A DNA stretch of 64,000 nt from Archilochus colubris (taxonomy: Eukaryota; Chordata; Aves; Apodiformes; Trochilidae). The position numbers were made by a program, and so were the translations under genes. Under the pieces are notes generated by a model. That model saw only the letters and a program-made list of their open reading frames with translations. It did no database searches and was not told where the DNA came from. The stretch spans positions 26,723,505-26,787,504 of the forward strand of contig CM041115.1 of the NCBI GenBank assembly GCA_023079485.1, in the 5' to 3' direction. Shown here one piece after another: positions 49,859 to 61,300 of this stretch (position 1 is the first letter of the stretch; the number at the start of each line of letters is the position of its first letter).

Positions 49859-51599
49859 GTTTCTGTGCCCTACAGTAATGATGAAACCAGTCCCAGCTTC
49901 TGCTTCCTGACTGTGCAGACTCTTTCTATTATTAATGTCGTGAAGAAGGATACAACAGTTAACTGAAACTCTATCTGACCCCTGTCTGGTGTCAGGCTCA
50001 CTTACATCATCTGCCAATAATAAAAGATTGTTTAGAATCAGCAGGGAAGACAGGGCACATTTCTGTAAGTGTGTAGCTTAAGTTTTCAAGCTGAGTGTCC
50101 ATTTTGATAGTTACATATCTGCTCACCGAAGGTAACAGAGTACCACTGAGTAGTAGACGCATGAGACACTTAAATGCACACCAGAACTTCCTCAAGTGAC
50201 CTGCCAAAAATGTCAAGCTGACAATACTTCAAAGTAAGCTTTTTTCCCCCAGAAAACTAGAAGCAGCTCTCGGTGCAAAGCAAGTCCTCCTCTTCTGTGG
50301 CAGTACTAGGAGGCTCAATTGTACTCTGTGGGCCAGTACCACTTACTGTGACAGTAGTGACACGCACTTCTTTGGGATCAGAGGTTTCTTTCACAGTTAA
50401 TTCTTCTTGACCCTGGGAAATACTATATTCTTTCAAATATTTGATAATAGAAGTTTTCAGGGAATTGATTCTGTCATTTAACTGAACAGAATAAACTCTT
50501 AATGATTTGAATGATAGTAGCCTCAGACCCTTTGCTTAAGTTCTTTTGACTTTCAGCTAATGAAATTCCCCTACTCATCATGGCCATTTCTTACAACTGG
50601 CAAACATATTCTTCTCGCTTCCATTTTAACCCTTTCTTTTCCTAACCTCTCTTTTTCTGTATTTCCACAGAGGATAGGCCTTTGAAAGTTCATTGTGTAA
50701 AATCCAGGAAATCTTAACTTTGGGCCAAATCACTACTGAGAATTAAGCTATAAAGAAAATTTCAGCCTTGTATTTAGACCAGAGAATCAGACCAATCTAT
50801 TTTCCTTACAGAAGACTGATGAAATTTAAAAATAAAACCAAACCAGTAAGCTTCTAAAATATTACTAATGCAATAACCTAATGTAATATGTTAACACATT
50901 GATATAAACATGAGTTAAATCCCTTATCTATTTAGAAAGCTCATTATTTTTCTTGCAAATACTGGCAATTATTTTACAGCATACCTGTTAAAAATTATTA
51001 TTCTGTCACCTTTCAAGTAGATACTCAGAATATTTGAGCAGTCACAAAAGAGGAACTAGTGACCATGTTTTTGCATTTGCTTGCTTGCTTCTGGGGAACC
51101 TACTGTAACATTTAGAACTATTTATCCCCAGTGTAATGACACCCTGAAACCTTTATGGGGCACCCTAAGGGACTGCCATGAAGCTGCTGTTTTAGCCTTA
51201 CTATGACATGTTGTTTCCCTTTTCTCCTGTGCAGAACTACAACAATAAAAATTTGTGTTCTATAATCGCTGGAAATATATAACTATGCCTTCTTTCTTTA
51301 ACAAATGTAACCTTTTGCATGCCTCTGAACACGGGATTCTTTTGTGCTACTGCAGCATATGATGTGTCTGTGTGAACTCACCTAACCCACTTTTTTTATT
51401 AAACACGACCTGAGAATATAAAAAACATTTTACTTGACTAGACACTCTGAGCCCAGGATCTAACACTGTGTTTGAAAAAGTCAAGAAGAGACTCTGAACA
51501 CCTGGTTCCTTTCTGCAGTTTGTTGTTCTTTTACTTTCCCAGAAAATACACAAATTTTTGTATTACAGTATCTCTTCCCAGGTCTTTTACTGTGCATCT

Positions 51600-52240
51600 G
51601 TGAACTAGATAACGCTGAATGTGTCTAATTGCTTTCAAACCTCCTTGTACTAGCTCCCCGAGAAGCAAGCCACCTGTCTTAAGTCGTTACTTTCATGTCT
51701 TTTATGTTCCACGGGTAGGAATAGCATCGCGATCTGCCAGTCCTCTGGCAGAGCGGCTGTATGAAAGAACAACTTATGCACCATGGCAAGCAGTCCTGCT
51801 ATTTCCCATTTGTATTCTTTCAGGAATCTCACATGATGGTGAGCTTAGATACCTGTCACACCTATTTGGTATTACATTCTTGTATGTTTTCTTCAGCTTG
51901 ATATAGTTTCTCTGGTATCTATCCTGTAAGAACCAACTAAGGTGTGAGAACCCTTGCAACATTGTAGCAGCAAAGGGCAACACAAATAAACCACTGAACT
52001 TCCCTTTCATAACTCCACTATCCCCAAGTATTCCTTACACACCTGTGCCATCACTTGGCTCCACTGACATCCTAACTGGCTTCCTGCTTTTGTTGTATTT
52101 TAATTCCTTTTTACTATTAGTTTTAGCATCTTTTCTACAGAGCTCAGAAAGGACTTGCTATTCTTAATTTCTGCTCTTAATTTTCAGTTTACAATTGACC
52201 TGCTAGACTTTAAGATCTCCACATTCAGGCAAACTTTTAA
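51600..52240 (-). mobile_element. Probable ancient LINE (CR1/L3-like) reverse-transcriptase fragment
   Basis: On the minus strand the frame near 51832-51650 reads FLKEYKWEIAGLLAMVHKLF then TAALPEDWQIA. This matches the pattern of the region just before RT in CR1/L3-type LINEs (a leader resembling LKEL..EIA, then PEDW..A). Continuing right, the sequence resembles in my memory the antisense of the preceding ORF2 region (cttcctgcttttgttgtatt, ttactattagttttagcatc). No tail repeat is visible and the copy is far more decayed than the other CR1s here, implying greater age. Confidence 0.45.
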
Positions 52241-55200
52241 ATATTTAATATATTTTTAGAATTAAAAAATGGCTGCTTCTCTTATGAGTGAAGACATCAA
52301 TGAAAATCAAATGAAAAAAACCACAAATAACCAAAACCTAAACCACATCCTCCAGAAAAAAGCAGGAAGTTATCTCCAGAATAAATTAAAAAGGCAGTTA
52401 TTTTTTTAATATATGAAAGACACGAGATGAAGCACATTTGTAGCCAACAAACATCTATCTGGGAAGAAGTAAGCCCACAGTGCAGCAGCTTAGCACAAGC
52501 CCCATACACAGCTAAATCCCACCTTGTCCAACAAAATAGAGTGCAAGTGTGATTTAATTAGCAGAAAGGCCAACTTTAACCCTTGTGAGCAGGAGTGAAT
52601 TTCACGTTTAGCTGTCAGCCCAACTTGACTGATGTGACATTTGTTACCTGAAGTTTTACATAATCATTAGGCTAGAAGGAAAACATCAATGCAGAGGAAT
52701 TGCAGGTGAAAAAGAAAGACCAAATCCAAAAAGTAAACTTGTGTGGGAATGTCTACAAGAGCAGAAGGCTATTGCTTCCCTGAACACAGCTGGAAAGTGC
52801 TGCCTGCTGCCATGAGGGGCTGTGGCAGACCTCTGCAGGGCAGACACAAGAACACATAGCACCCAGCATGCTACAGGCTAAGCACTTTTCCAAAACATTC
52901 TTAATTTTTTCTAACAAAACAGGTATTTTGGTCTGTGCTGCATAATGGGTGTAGAGAGGCAGTAACATAAACTTGTTTCAAAAGCCATGCAGAGAATGAA
53001 GAAGGTTTTTTGCTACATGGACACAAAAGTGCTTCCCAGTGATTTATACACATCTAATTAATATCTTTCTACTACTGATGCTGAAGGAAACAAGGCCAGA
53101 GCTATCAGCATTATAATATCATCTTTTTACTTACAGAATTAAAAAGAATGCCATTTTACTGTTCCATTCCTAGTTCCCATCAAAAAGTTGGTTTTTTTTT
53201 TATGGTGCTGTAGAAAAGTGATGGGAGGATGATTTCAGCATAAGCCACTTGTGTTTTCAACAGGTAGAGGTAAAATGTACTTACCCATTTTTTCAGAGAT
53301 ATCCAACAATTTTTTAGTAGCATATTCAGAAGCAGCCGAGCAAAACATTCAAAATTGTGTGGATTATATCACTGGCTGATAAAAGGCTATCCTCTGGCCC
53401 CTAGTCTGAAGCCATCTTTCCTTCAACTCTCATTTTAGTTATTGTTGTTTTAGTTACTTAAGTGAGTGCAGGAGTACTTGCAGGATTGGGTACTAGGTAA
53501 TTAAGAAGAAAATTTAAGTTAATTATTACTTCTTTTGCCTGCCAAAAGCAATAATTCTATTAGACCTTCAAATGTGTCTGTGACATTAAGGATTTATGCC
53601 AAACAGCAACAGAAGTGTATGTGAACTGAAACTTTTTAATTACATCAAATACATTTTTACACTCAATGATGTAATTTTTCTTCCTTATTACTTAAAACCA
53701 GAAAATAATTTACTTAAAATAATATATAACACATCATAAAGCTGCAGTTTTTAAATGCATAGCAGTAAGATGCCAACCCAAACATTCTGACAATACAACT
53801 ATTTGAAAGCACATATATTGATTTCAAAGTAATTAAAACTGCAGCTAAGTATTCTTCATGGGTAGAGCCAAAGCTGTGATTGAGGGCCTGGTATACTAGA
53901 GTCCTGTGGATATTTACACCACACCTATACTATGTTGACTATGCAGAGAATCAAAAGTAACAATCACTCAAATAAAAGATGCATTTCCTTTTTTGCTTTG
54001 AGTGGAAAATATGATCTTCATATAAATTTCTCCACCTGTCCTGCCTTCAAGGTTTGCTATCCTATCCTATACATTTTCAGAGCGTGCCTAACGGCCTGCA
54101 TCACAAAATGAAGGCAGAAGAGCTACCCCTCTCCTCTTATAAAGCTCAGTGGTTACAGAAGTCACCTGGGACAAATAACTTCTCCTCCACTTACTATTAC
54201 TCTGTTATACCCAACCTTTCATATATCTCAGGTCACTGAGTAGCATGTCTGCCTATAGCTGCAGAAAGGTGCATAAGTCAGGAGGTAAGAGGCATTTGTC
54301 TAGGGACTACTTAAGCTCTACCTGCTGTGATGCAGGGCTTGATGGATTCAGTTATCTGACAAAGATGCTCAAACCAAGAAAAATGCAAATAACAAAGGAA
54401 GCTTTACTTTTTATTGAAAATGTAAAAATCATGTGAATCATGTACAATATTTTCTCATAAGGAAAATTTTAGCTGTTTCATAATGTTTCACAAAATTGTA
54501 AAACATTTGATTTTTATAAAGACTTTTTCATAAAACAAGTATAAAACCGAAGTAGTATTACAAAGCCATTTTCTAAATTGTCAACAGAGAACTGAAAATG
54601 TTTAATAGATTAATTTGCACAAGTGGCAGGAGGAAGGACTTTTTCATTTGTTAACCTGCAAGAGGACACATAAAGTTATAGAGGGGCATGTGTTTTTTGC
54701 TTCAAAATGTTTCAATCAAGTAGCATGTTAAAACAGTATAGATGTGAATTCATAGGACAGTACAAATTCTAGAACTGTGTTTCTCTACACTACCTCAGTG
54801 CAATGGTAATTCAGTGTAAATATCTACAGTGTTTCATTGATTTAATACTTGTGTTCAAGTATGTGTCCATAAGAACAATCAGAATTCCTACTTAGGTATT
54901 TTAATTTTTATGTTTATAATATAAGTTACAGTAGATTATCCCCTTCAGTATGTTTCTAAATCAAATGAACTGTATTCACAATATATTCTGTAATAACCTG
55001 TTCAATAATGTTAGCTTACTCACCTAAATATCTGTTGCAGAATACACAAGCTCATTCTGTCTCTGAATGCCAAAAATATAGTAAAATTAAAATGGAGATT
55101 ATTTCCATATACAACAAAACTATTCAGCTAAATTAAAATTCATTCACGATAATATGACCTGTTTTTCTTTTTTCGTTTTCTTTCAACAGAGAGATGACCC

Positions 55201-55400
55201 TACTGAAAATAGACATTTAAAATATTATTTACTATTTGTTAAGAATTCTGATGAATGTATCAAAAATTGGTCATATAAAAGTTCATTACAGAAATATCAG
55301 CATATAAAACAGGTTGGCTGTCTAACCACAATAATCAAGGATAAAAATAAATTAATTTGATTAAATTACATGTAATGTGATAATATTTGGTCTGAATAAG

Positions 55401-55420
55401 CGTGCGTGCGTGTGTGTGTA
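55401..55420. repeat. Short TG/CG dinucleotide-type microsatellite
   Basis: cgtgcgtgcg followed by tgtgtgtgta, just downstream of the ADAMTS19 stop codon on the minus strand, so probably within its 3' UTR. Confidence 0.75.
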
Positions 55421-55466
55421 TAAATAGTGATTGCAAAGAGCTGAGAGCCAGACAGCCTAGCAGAGG

Positions 55467-55618
55467 TCAACTCTTCTGTTGCATTTTTTGCGCATAAAAG
55501 TCCCTGCATGTCTCACAGCACCGCTGATACCACCTCATGTCTTGACAGAGGTTCTTCTCTCTTATCACCCTGCAGTACACAGGCCACTGGTCTCCCAGGC
55601 ACTTGAATGTTAAAGCAG
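55467..55618 (-). CDS. ADAMTS19: ADAMTS19 last coding exon: PLAC domain and stop
   Basis: The exon begins after tttcacag with two bases that complete a split Ala codon from the previous exon. It encodes [31 protein letters not shown] and [10 protein letters not shown], ending QQKS and TGA (55467-55469). Six cysteines in this spacing form the PLAC (protease and lacunin) module that ends many ADAMTS proteins. The sequence is close to what I recall for the human ADAMTS19 C-terminus. The product is a secreted metalloprotease-family protein, linked in the literature to heart-valve disease. Upstream open frame beyond 55618 is intron. Confidence 0.94.
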
Positions 55619-58212
55619 CTGTGAAATAACAACAGAACCAAATATACATGACTGTTACATTTATTAGAGGAGAATCAGGTAGCAAAGGTGATGAAGACAC
55701 CAGAAGTGTATCTGGGGAACGGAAAGGAGAACAGCTGTAGCTATTCAACTAAAGAAAGAAATCTAAAAATCCTCCTGTAGTCAATATTTGCAAAAATTAT
55801 TATTTTTTTTTAAATTAAATTTACAAACTAGACTAAGCTGCATTGAAACCAATTAGTTCCATGTCACACAGTGGTCTCCTCATCAGAGACTGAAGCCCAT
55901 CTTTCTACCTTATACAGAGGTGACCTGGGGCTGGGGTGAGAGCTTTATGGTGACTGCAGAGCCAACTCAGGCAAAGCAGCATGAAGGGGCAGCTCTAGCT
56001 GAAACCACCCTCAACCTGAGACTGAAGTTGCCACTGGAAAACCAGGAAGCCTAGCCTGAATAATACACGAAGTGGGTTAACATGGACACATGTAAGAGGA
56101 TTTTTTGTTTTTTTTTTTTAAATCAGGGTCAGGTCCAGGGACATGCAGGAAATAAAGCATGGAGACTGCTGATGGTTTTCTGATTAGCTTTGGCTCAAGA
56201 AATAAAGCTTTCTGTCATGTTGTCAATGGATGGAAATTGAACAAAACTATATCTTACATGATCTTTGTGAAATAATCTGGACCTTTTGTTTTTTCACTTT
56301 TCTTTTACAGATGCCACACTATGAGGCACTCATAAAGTTTGAAGACAATTAGCAAGTCTCATGACCCATTTCATAATGCAAGTACATTTTATAGAATCAA
56401 TGATTGTTAATACATAGGAAAATACACTTGTCCAGGCCCAACTGTCACATTTTATGCTTCTAAAATATACAAAACTGCAGGGTTTCTCTCCAAGTTTTCC
56501 CACCAAGTTTTAATGAATCTGAGACTTTTCTGTGCAACTTGGTCCATTGTACTTTGTGACACAAAGCTGCTTATACTTTCCAAGAAGGACAGTCTCAGTG
56601 ATGGAGCAATGGTCTTTTGTTTCTGAGAGATCAATTGAACAAAGAAAAACAACCTCACAAGAGTCCAATTGAAGAGGATAGGGCCATATGCAACAGCTGC
56701 TATCTCATCCAGCAAACTGACACAATGTCCATTACTCAGTAGTGCTTAAGGATTAAAAACTTCAAGGAGAAATATCCTTCAGTGACTTGAGGAAGGATTA
56801 CTGGTAATGGGACCAGTGCTTCTTTTAGCAGCTTTGTTGGTGACAGGGTCAAGTGGATTTAAGTGCAATTTCCAAGAAGTCTGCTGACAGCCCCAAGCTG
56901 TGCAGTGTGGTCAACATGCTGGAGGGAAAGAACACAACCCAGAGGGGCCTTGACAGGCTCGAGATGATGGAGGGCTGGAGCAACTCTCCTGTGAAGACAG
57001 GCTGAGAGTGTTGGGGTTGTTCAGCACCAAGAAAAGAAAGCTTCAGGGAGACCTTATAGCAGCCTTCCACTACCTGAAGAGGCTTTACAAGAAAGCTGGA
57101 GAGGGACTTTGTATAAAGACACATGTTGATAGGACAAAGGGTAGGGGGTTTAAACCAGAAGAGGGTAGATTAAGGTTAGACATCAGAAAGAAATTCTTCA
57201 GTGTGAGGGTGGTGAGACACTGGAACAAGTTGCCCAGGGAAGTTGTGGATGCCCCCTCCCTGGCAGTGTTCAAGGCCAGGTTGGATGGGGCTTTGAGAAA
57301 CCTGATCTAGTGGGAAGCGTCCCAGCAGCGGGTTTGGAAGTAGATAATCATTAAAGCCTCTCCCAACTCAAACCATTCTATGATTCTATGATTACATACA
57401 GCCTGAAAAGCTAGACTTGTTTTCTATGCAGAAGTAATCTATTTAGCAGAAGGTTTTATCTTATTAAGGGCTCTGGAAAAATAATCTAAAAAAGGATATG
57501 CTGTTTTACAGCAAGACTTTGAATATTCCTTAGACATGCTCAAAGAGCAGACAAGCAATCTGGGCAGCTAATGGTAAGAACCTCATCCACAGCCCATGAA
57601 GAAATAAAAATGAACAGATTTAACAGTTCTGTAGTTATGCAATAACTTCACTTCTTTAAGATCAACAGAGACCTGTGTTTCTCTAGAACACCAAATATCT
57701 TCATGTTAGTAATTTTCCTCCACACATTCTAATCCATCAGGCATAGATTCTAGACATCTGAACTGAAAGCAAGTAGAAAGGGCTTTCTGTATTTGAAGAA
57801 CAAGTAGGCACCTCCTTGATCTCACAAATATCAAAAAAACATAGTCTGCAGAGCTTTTGAAGAGAAAACAAAATATTTAGTTACTTCAGGAACATGTGAT
57901 AAAACTGAATGGACAAGCATATATGATGTCTTTATAATGTCTCTAGTATAAACATGTTTTTCATCTCAGTTGTTTTGTCTCCATAACATCATACAGTCTC
58001 ATAATATTGTCCTTCCTTGAATAATAAACCCCTCAACCATTCTAAGGAACATTCTCTGATGTACACACTGGAAAACTGAGGCTGAGATGAGCATAGAACT
58101 TACATCTCCTGAGTCTTAGCCCTCTGTTTTCAAACTGAGAACGGCATTACTCTACGGAAAGAAAGAACTAAGAGGAGATTTCCATCTGGAATGTGTTCTT
58201 TTAACTGCTTAC
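55619..58212 (-). other. ADAMTS19: ADAMTS19 terminal intron
   Basis: A 2.6-kb GT-AG, phase 1 intron. Contains one plus-strand CR1 (56868-57392) and AT-rich unique sequence. No further exon seen. Confidence 0.85.
56868..57392 (+). mobile_element. CR1 LINE, plus strand
   Basis: It begins at a decayed version of the CR1 RT active-site block (SADSPKLCSVVNMLEG for the usual FADDTKLGGVVDM). A deletion-shortened middle follows, then a 100-codon open frame (57008-57310) with [57 protein letters not shown] and a stop. It ends ccattctatgattctatgat. Same 3' subfamily type as the 36936 copy. Confidence 0.9.
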
Positions 58213-58390
58213 CTAGCCTAGGTGACGTTATTGTGTTAACATTAACTTTCTCATTGCAGGCGTGGAGATGACAGGGTCTGTAAGCTGCAGGCTTTTCTGA
58301 GGAAAAGCATTCATTGCCATGTCTTCCCGTGATCTTGTGCATGCACTGGATGACTCGGGACTGCATCCCTTTGCCACAGGTGACAGAGCA
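58213..58390 (-). CDS. ADAMTS19: ADAMTS19 penultimate coding exon: thrombospondin type 1 repeat
   Basis: A 178-nt exon with the acceptor tgttccag (AG at 58391-58392) and the donor CTAG|GTAAGC. It starts in phase 0 and leaves one base, so its last codon joins exon 55467-55618 as Ala. It encodes [43 protein letters not shown] and [16 protein letters not shown] and six cysteines identify a TSP1 repeat whose Trp-containing start lies in the preceding exon off this window. It matches the human ADAMTS19 C-terminal repeat as remembered. Confidence 0.94.
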
Positions 58391-61300
58391 CTGGAACACA
58401 CATAAGACACACATTAATTTGAAAGGTATTTTTGTTGTAAACATGCGAATGAGATACCAGTCCAGGTGGCATTAGTGGTTGTTCATTCAGTTGTCAGCAT
58501 TCCAAGATTTCAGCCTTCCATTCTGTTAGCTAAATGAAAATCAATTTTAAAGGCAGAATAAATTGACAATATTTATTGAAGAACTAATTCTGGCATCCTG
58601 TTGCTGTCAAGATCAGTTCTGTAGAGTCTGTGATGAAACTGAAATGATGCAATGTGCCTTAAAGAGAGCAGCGGCTGTTCTTAGGTATCCATATCCTAAT
58701 TTACTTTTGTTAGAAGTGAAAGTGATGGAACAAAATAAAATGCTTACAGATACTAACCAAGTTAAGCATTTTTAATTAAGCCATTAGTTCTGCCTGTGCA
58801 AAAGTACTTTTCCTACTGAGCAGAGAGTATGTCTCATCTTTGCATCACAACTTCATGCTTTTGTGTGTGTCCCACAAATAAAACACACACAAGATGGGAC
58901 ATCTTGTAGCCACAGAAAATGACAGAAGTAGAACAGCTGACCAGAGTAACAGTGCTAGCATTCTACTTCTATCAATGTAATGCAACATATTAGAATGAAA
59001 GTTTGGACAGTACTCTACAGATGCATACAAATTCTATTCAAAACCAACAAAATGCATACTTTCCCTTTTGCTGTTTTTGAATAAATTTTCACAGGGTATG
59101 ATTTATTTTTGTTTCCATTAGTAGATATTAAACTGCTTTAAATACAAGTTTGTTCAAAATTTGTATCTTGTAAGTTGCTCCTACCGGCTAATGCTTTTGA
59201 CTCAAGTACTCACAAATTTCATTAAGTTTTGGATAAATTTACTGTAGAATACATATTTGATTATTAATAGATTTCTTGCAACAAATGATAGGAGCACTGG
59301 CTCAAATTTACCACAACACCACCCACATAATCATGAAAATATTTTTATTCTAAAAAATCTTAATTACATAAATATTCAATACACATCTCTTCAGGATGCT
59401 TAAAGAAGGAGCTGAAAAAATGTTGAAATAAGAGAGAAAAACAAGGAGAGGGTGCTATAACATAAGAGGTTTCCCAACCATCCGGTCTCAAGATGGTGAT
59501 GAAGTAGTATAGTTTTCTGAAAAGAAAGAATAAATTTTGAGTGCAGGAAACACTAAAGGGTTTTTTCACATTTAGTTCTGTTATCTGATTTTAAGTGATA
59601 TTTTAAATGCTGTTACACATGCCAAATGGTAAAGAGAAGGTTTGCCCTTATATGCGTACATCAATGGAAATAAGACTCCTGTCTTTTGGACTCATGAGAT
59701 GCCAGAAGGGATACAAGAGACGAGGATATACACTTAAAGCGTATTTTTACAACGGACTAAATGAGGCCCAAAGCACACTTCAGCTGTAACCATATGAAAT
59801 CAAGCAATAGCACTCTATACAGGCAGCAGGGGGACTTGATTTTGTTACTGTTTACAGTGATGTTTATGAAGAATAACTCCAGAAAGTCAATAAAGAACTA
59901 AAATTTCTCACAAAGTTACTCACAAAGTTACTTAGTTGTTTGAGCTAACACATGCAAATATATTCAATACTACATATAAAATAATATACAATAATACATA
60001 TTATATTCAACATAATGAATACATAATTTTCTATACAGTATTTTCTATTCATTTCTATTCTATTTCTATTATATTCTCTTCAACCACAGCTTAACATATG
60101 AACCCATAAACTGTTCAGAGGAAAGAATGCAGCTGGTACTAAAATATTTTTGAAATAGAAGTCTGTCATCAACTTTGAATTTATTATACTGCTTTTGAAC
60201 TGCTGAAGAAGCCTCTAAGCAGAATTTCTTATACTGAATTTCCTGACTTTCCCCTTTGCAGCTAAAACTAATCTGGCTTCCTATAATGACCAACATTATG
60301 CACATGGTAAACATGTATGGTTATACATATACATACCCAATTTAATCACCAATGGCAGCCAGAACATCAATCTCAGTCTTGCCAAAATTCCAGCCACTTG
60401 TCAGATTCCTCTCTCTATAATTTTTGGAGAAGTTTCTCTTAGGAATATTTTAATGGAATAGCGAGTGACACAGTGGTATAGCTAAAGTTTTTTTTAAAAA
60501 ACAAACAAACCAACAACACAAAAAACCCCAAAACCTGAGAATGAAAGGAAGATGAAGATAATATAATGAAGATAATACTATGAAGGTAATAACATTAAGA
60601 TAATATCTAAAAATTATCACAGTGGTCTTAATTTAGTGTAATTTTGCACAAGGTATTTTATTTTTTCCTTTCAGTTGAACACCAGATTGGTTACTAACTA
60701 AAGCTGGAACGTATACATCTTATTTGATCAGCTACAGATGAGTAGGACAGAAAAGACAGGTGGATCTGGTATAAAAGATCTCCTGAGACTGATTTATCTG
60801 CCTTTAACCTTTGTCTATCCTAAAATAAGTCAGTGTAGCCTAGCCGTATGGAGTACTGGAGAGGAGAAAGGCACTTGGAAAAAAAAAGACTTCTCCTGAC
60901 AAAATGGGGTCTAATGATTTATGTACTAATTGAAAATGCATAAAAATTCCCATAGGTAGGAGACTTTGTGGAGAGCACTCTGTCAGCAGTCACATTGTGT
61001 CTGTATCAAATGAGCTCTGGCCTAAAAGATCATGGTGACTGCAACTGAGACAATATGCAACAAGCAGCCAGCAGTGCTGACACACTAATGAGTGTTCAGG
61101 CCCTGAGTTTCTATGCAGCATTTGGCAAGACTTCGCCCTTAAAATTTTAACTGGTGAATTAACATCACTTAAATGACTGAGCTGCTACTGGCCTTTGTGA
61201 GGTATTGCAAAGAGCTTTATGAAGCATTACAATGTTGTTTTCTTGCACGACCTACTTATTAACATCCCAACTTTGGAGGAAGAAACTGACACAAAAAGAT

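Larger units (their letters stand above)
49859..55466. other. Intergenic region between MINAR2 and ADAMTS19
   Basis: 5.6 kb of mostly AT-rich unique DNA. It includes the MINAR2 promoter and 5' UTR (limits unknown, no CpG island), a probable ancient LINE fragment (51600-52240), and the ADAMTS19 3' UTR on the right. A minus-strand AATAAA (TTTATT at 54410-54415), about 1.05 kb past the ADAMTS19 stop, is a weak candidate polyadenylation signal. A TG-type run lies at 55401-55420. Confidence 0.6.

Noticed and set aside
49859..50017. N-terminal extension of MINAR2 exon 1 by 53 codons
   Set aside because: The upstream open frame begins with TTG and contains no ATG before MDFSS. The recognised protein start has a good initiation context.
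57008..57310. 100-codon plus-strand frame in the ADAMTS19 intron
   Set aside because: It is the CR1 ORF2 C-terminus, not a host exon.
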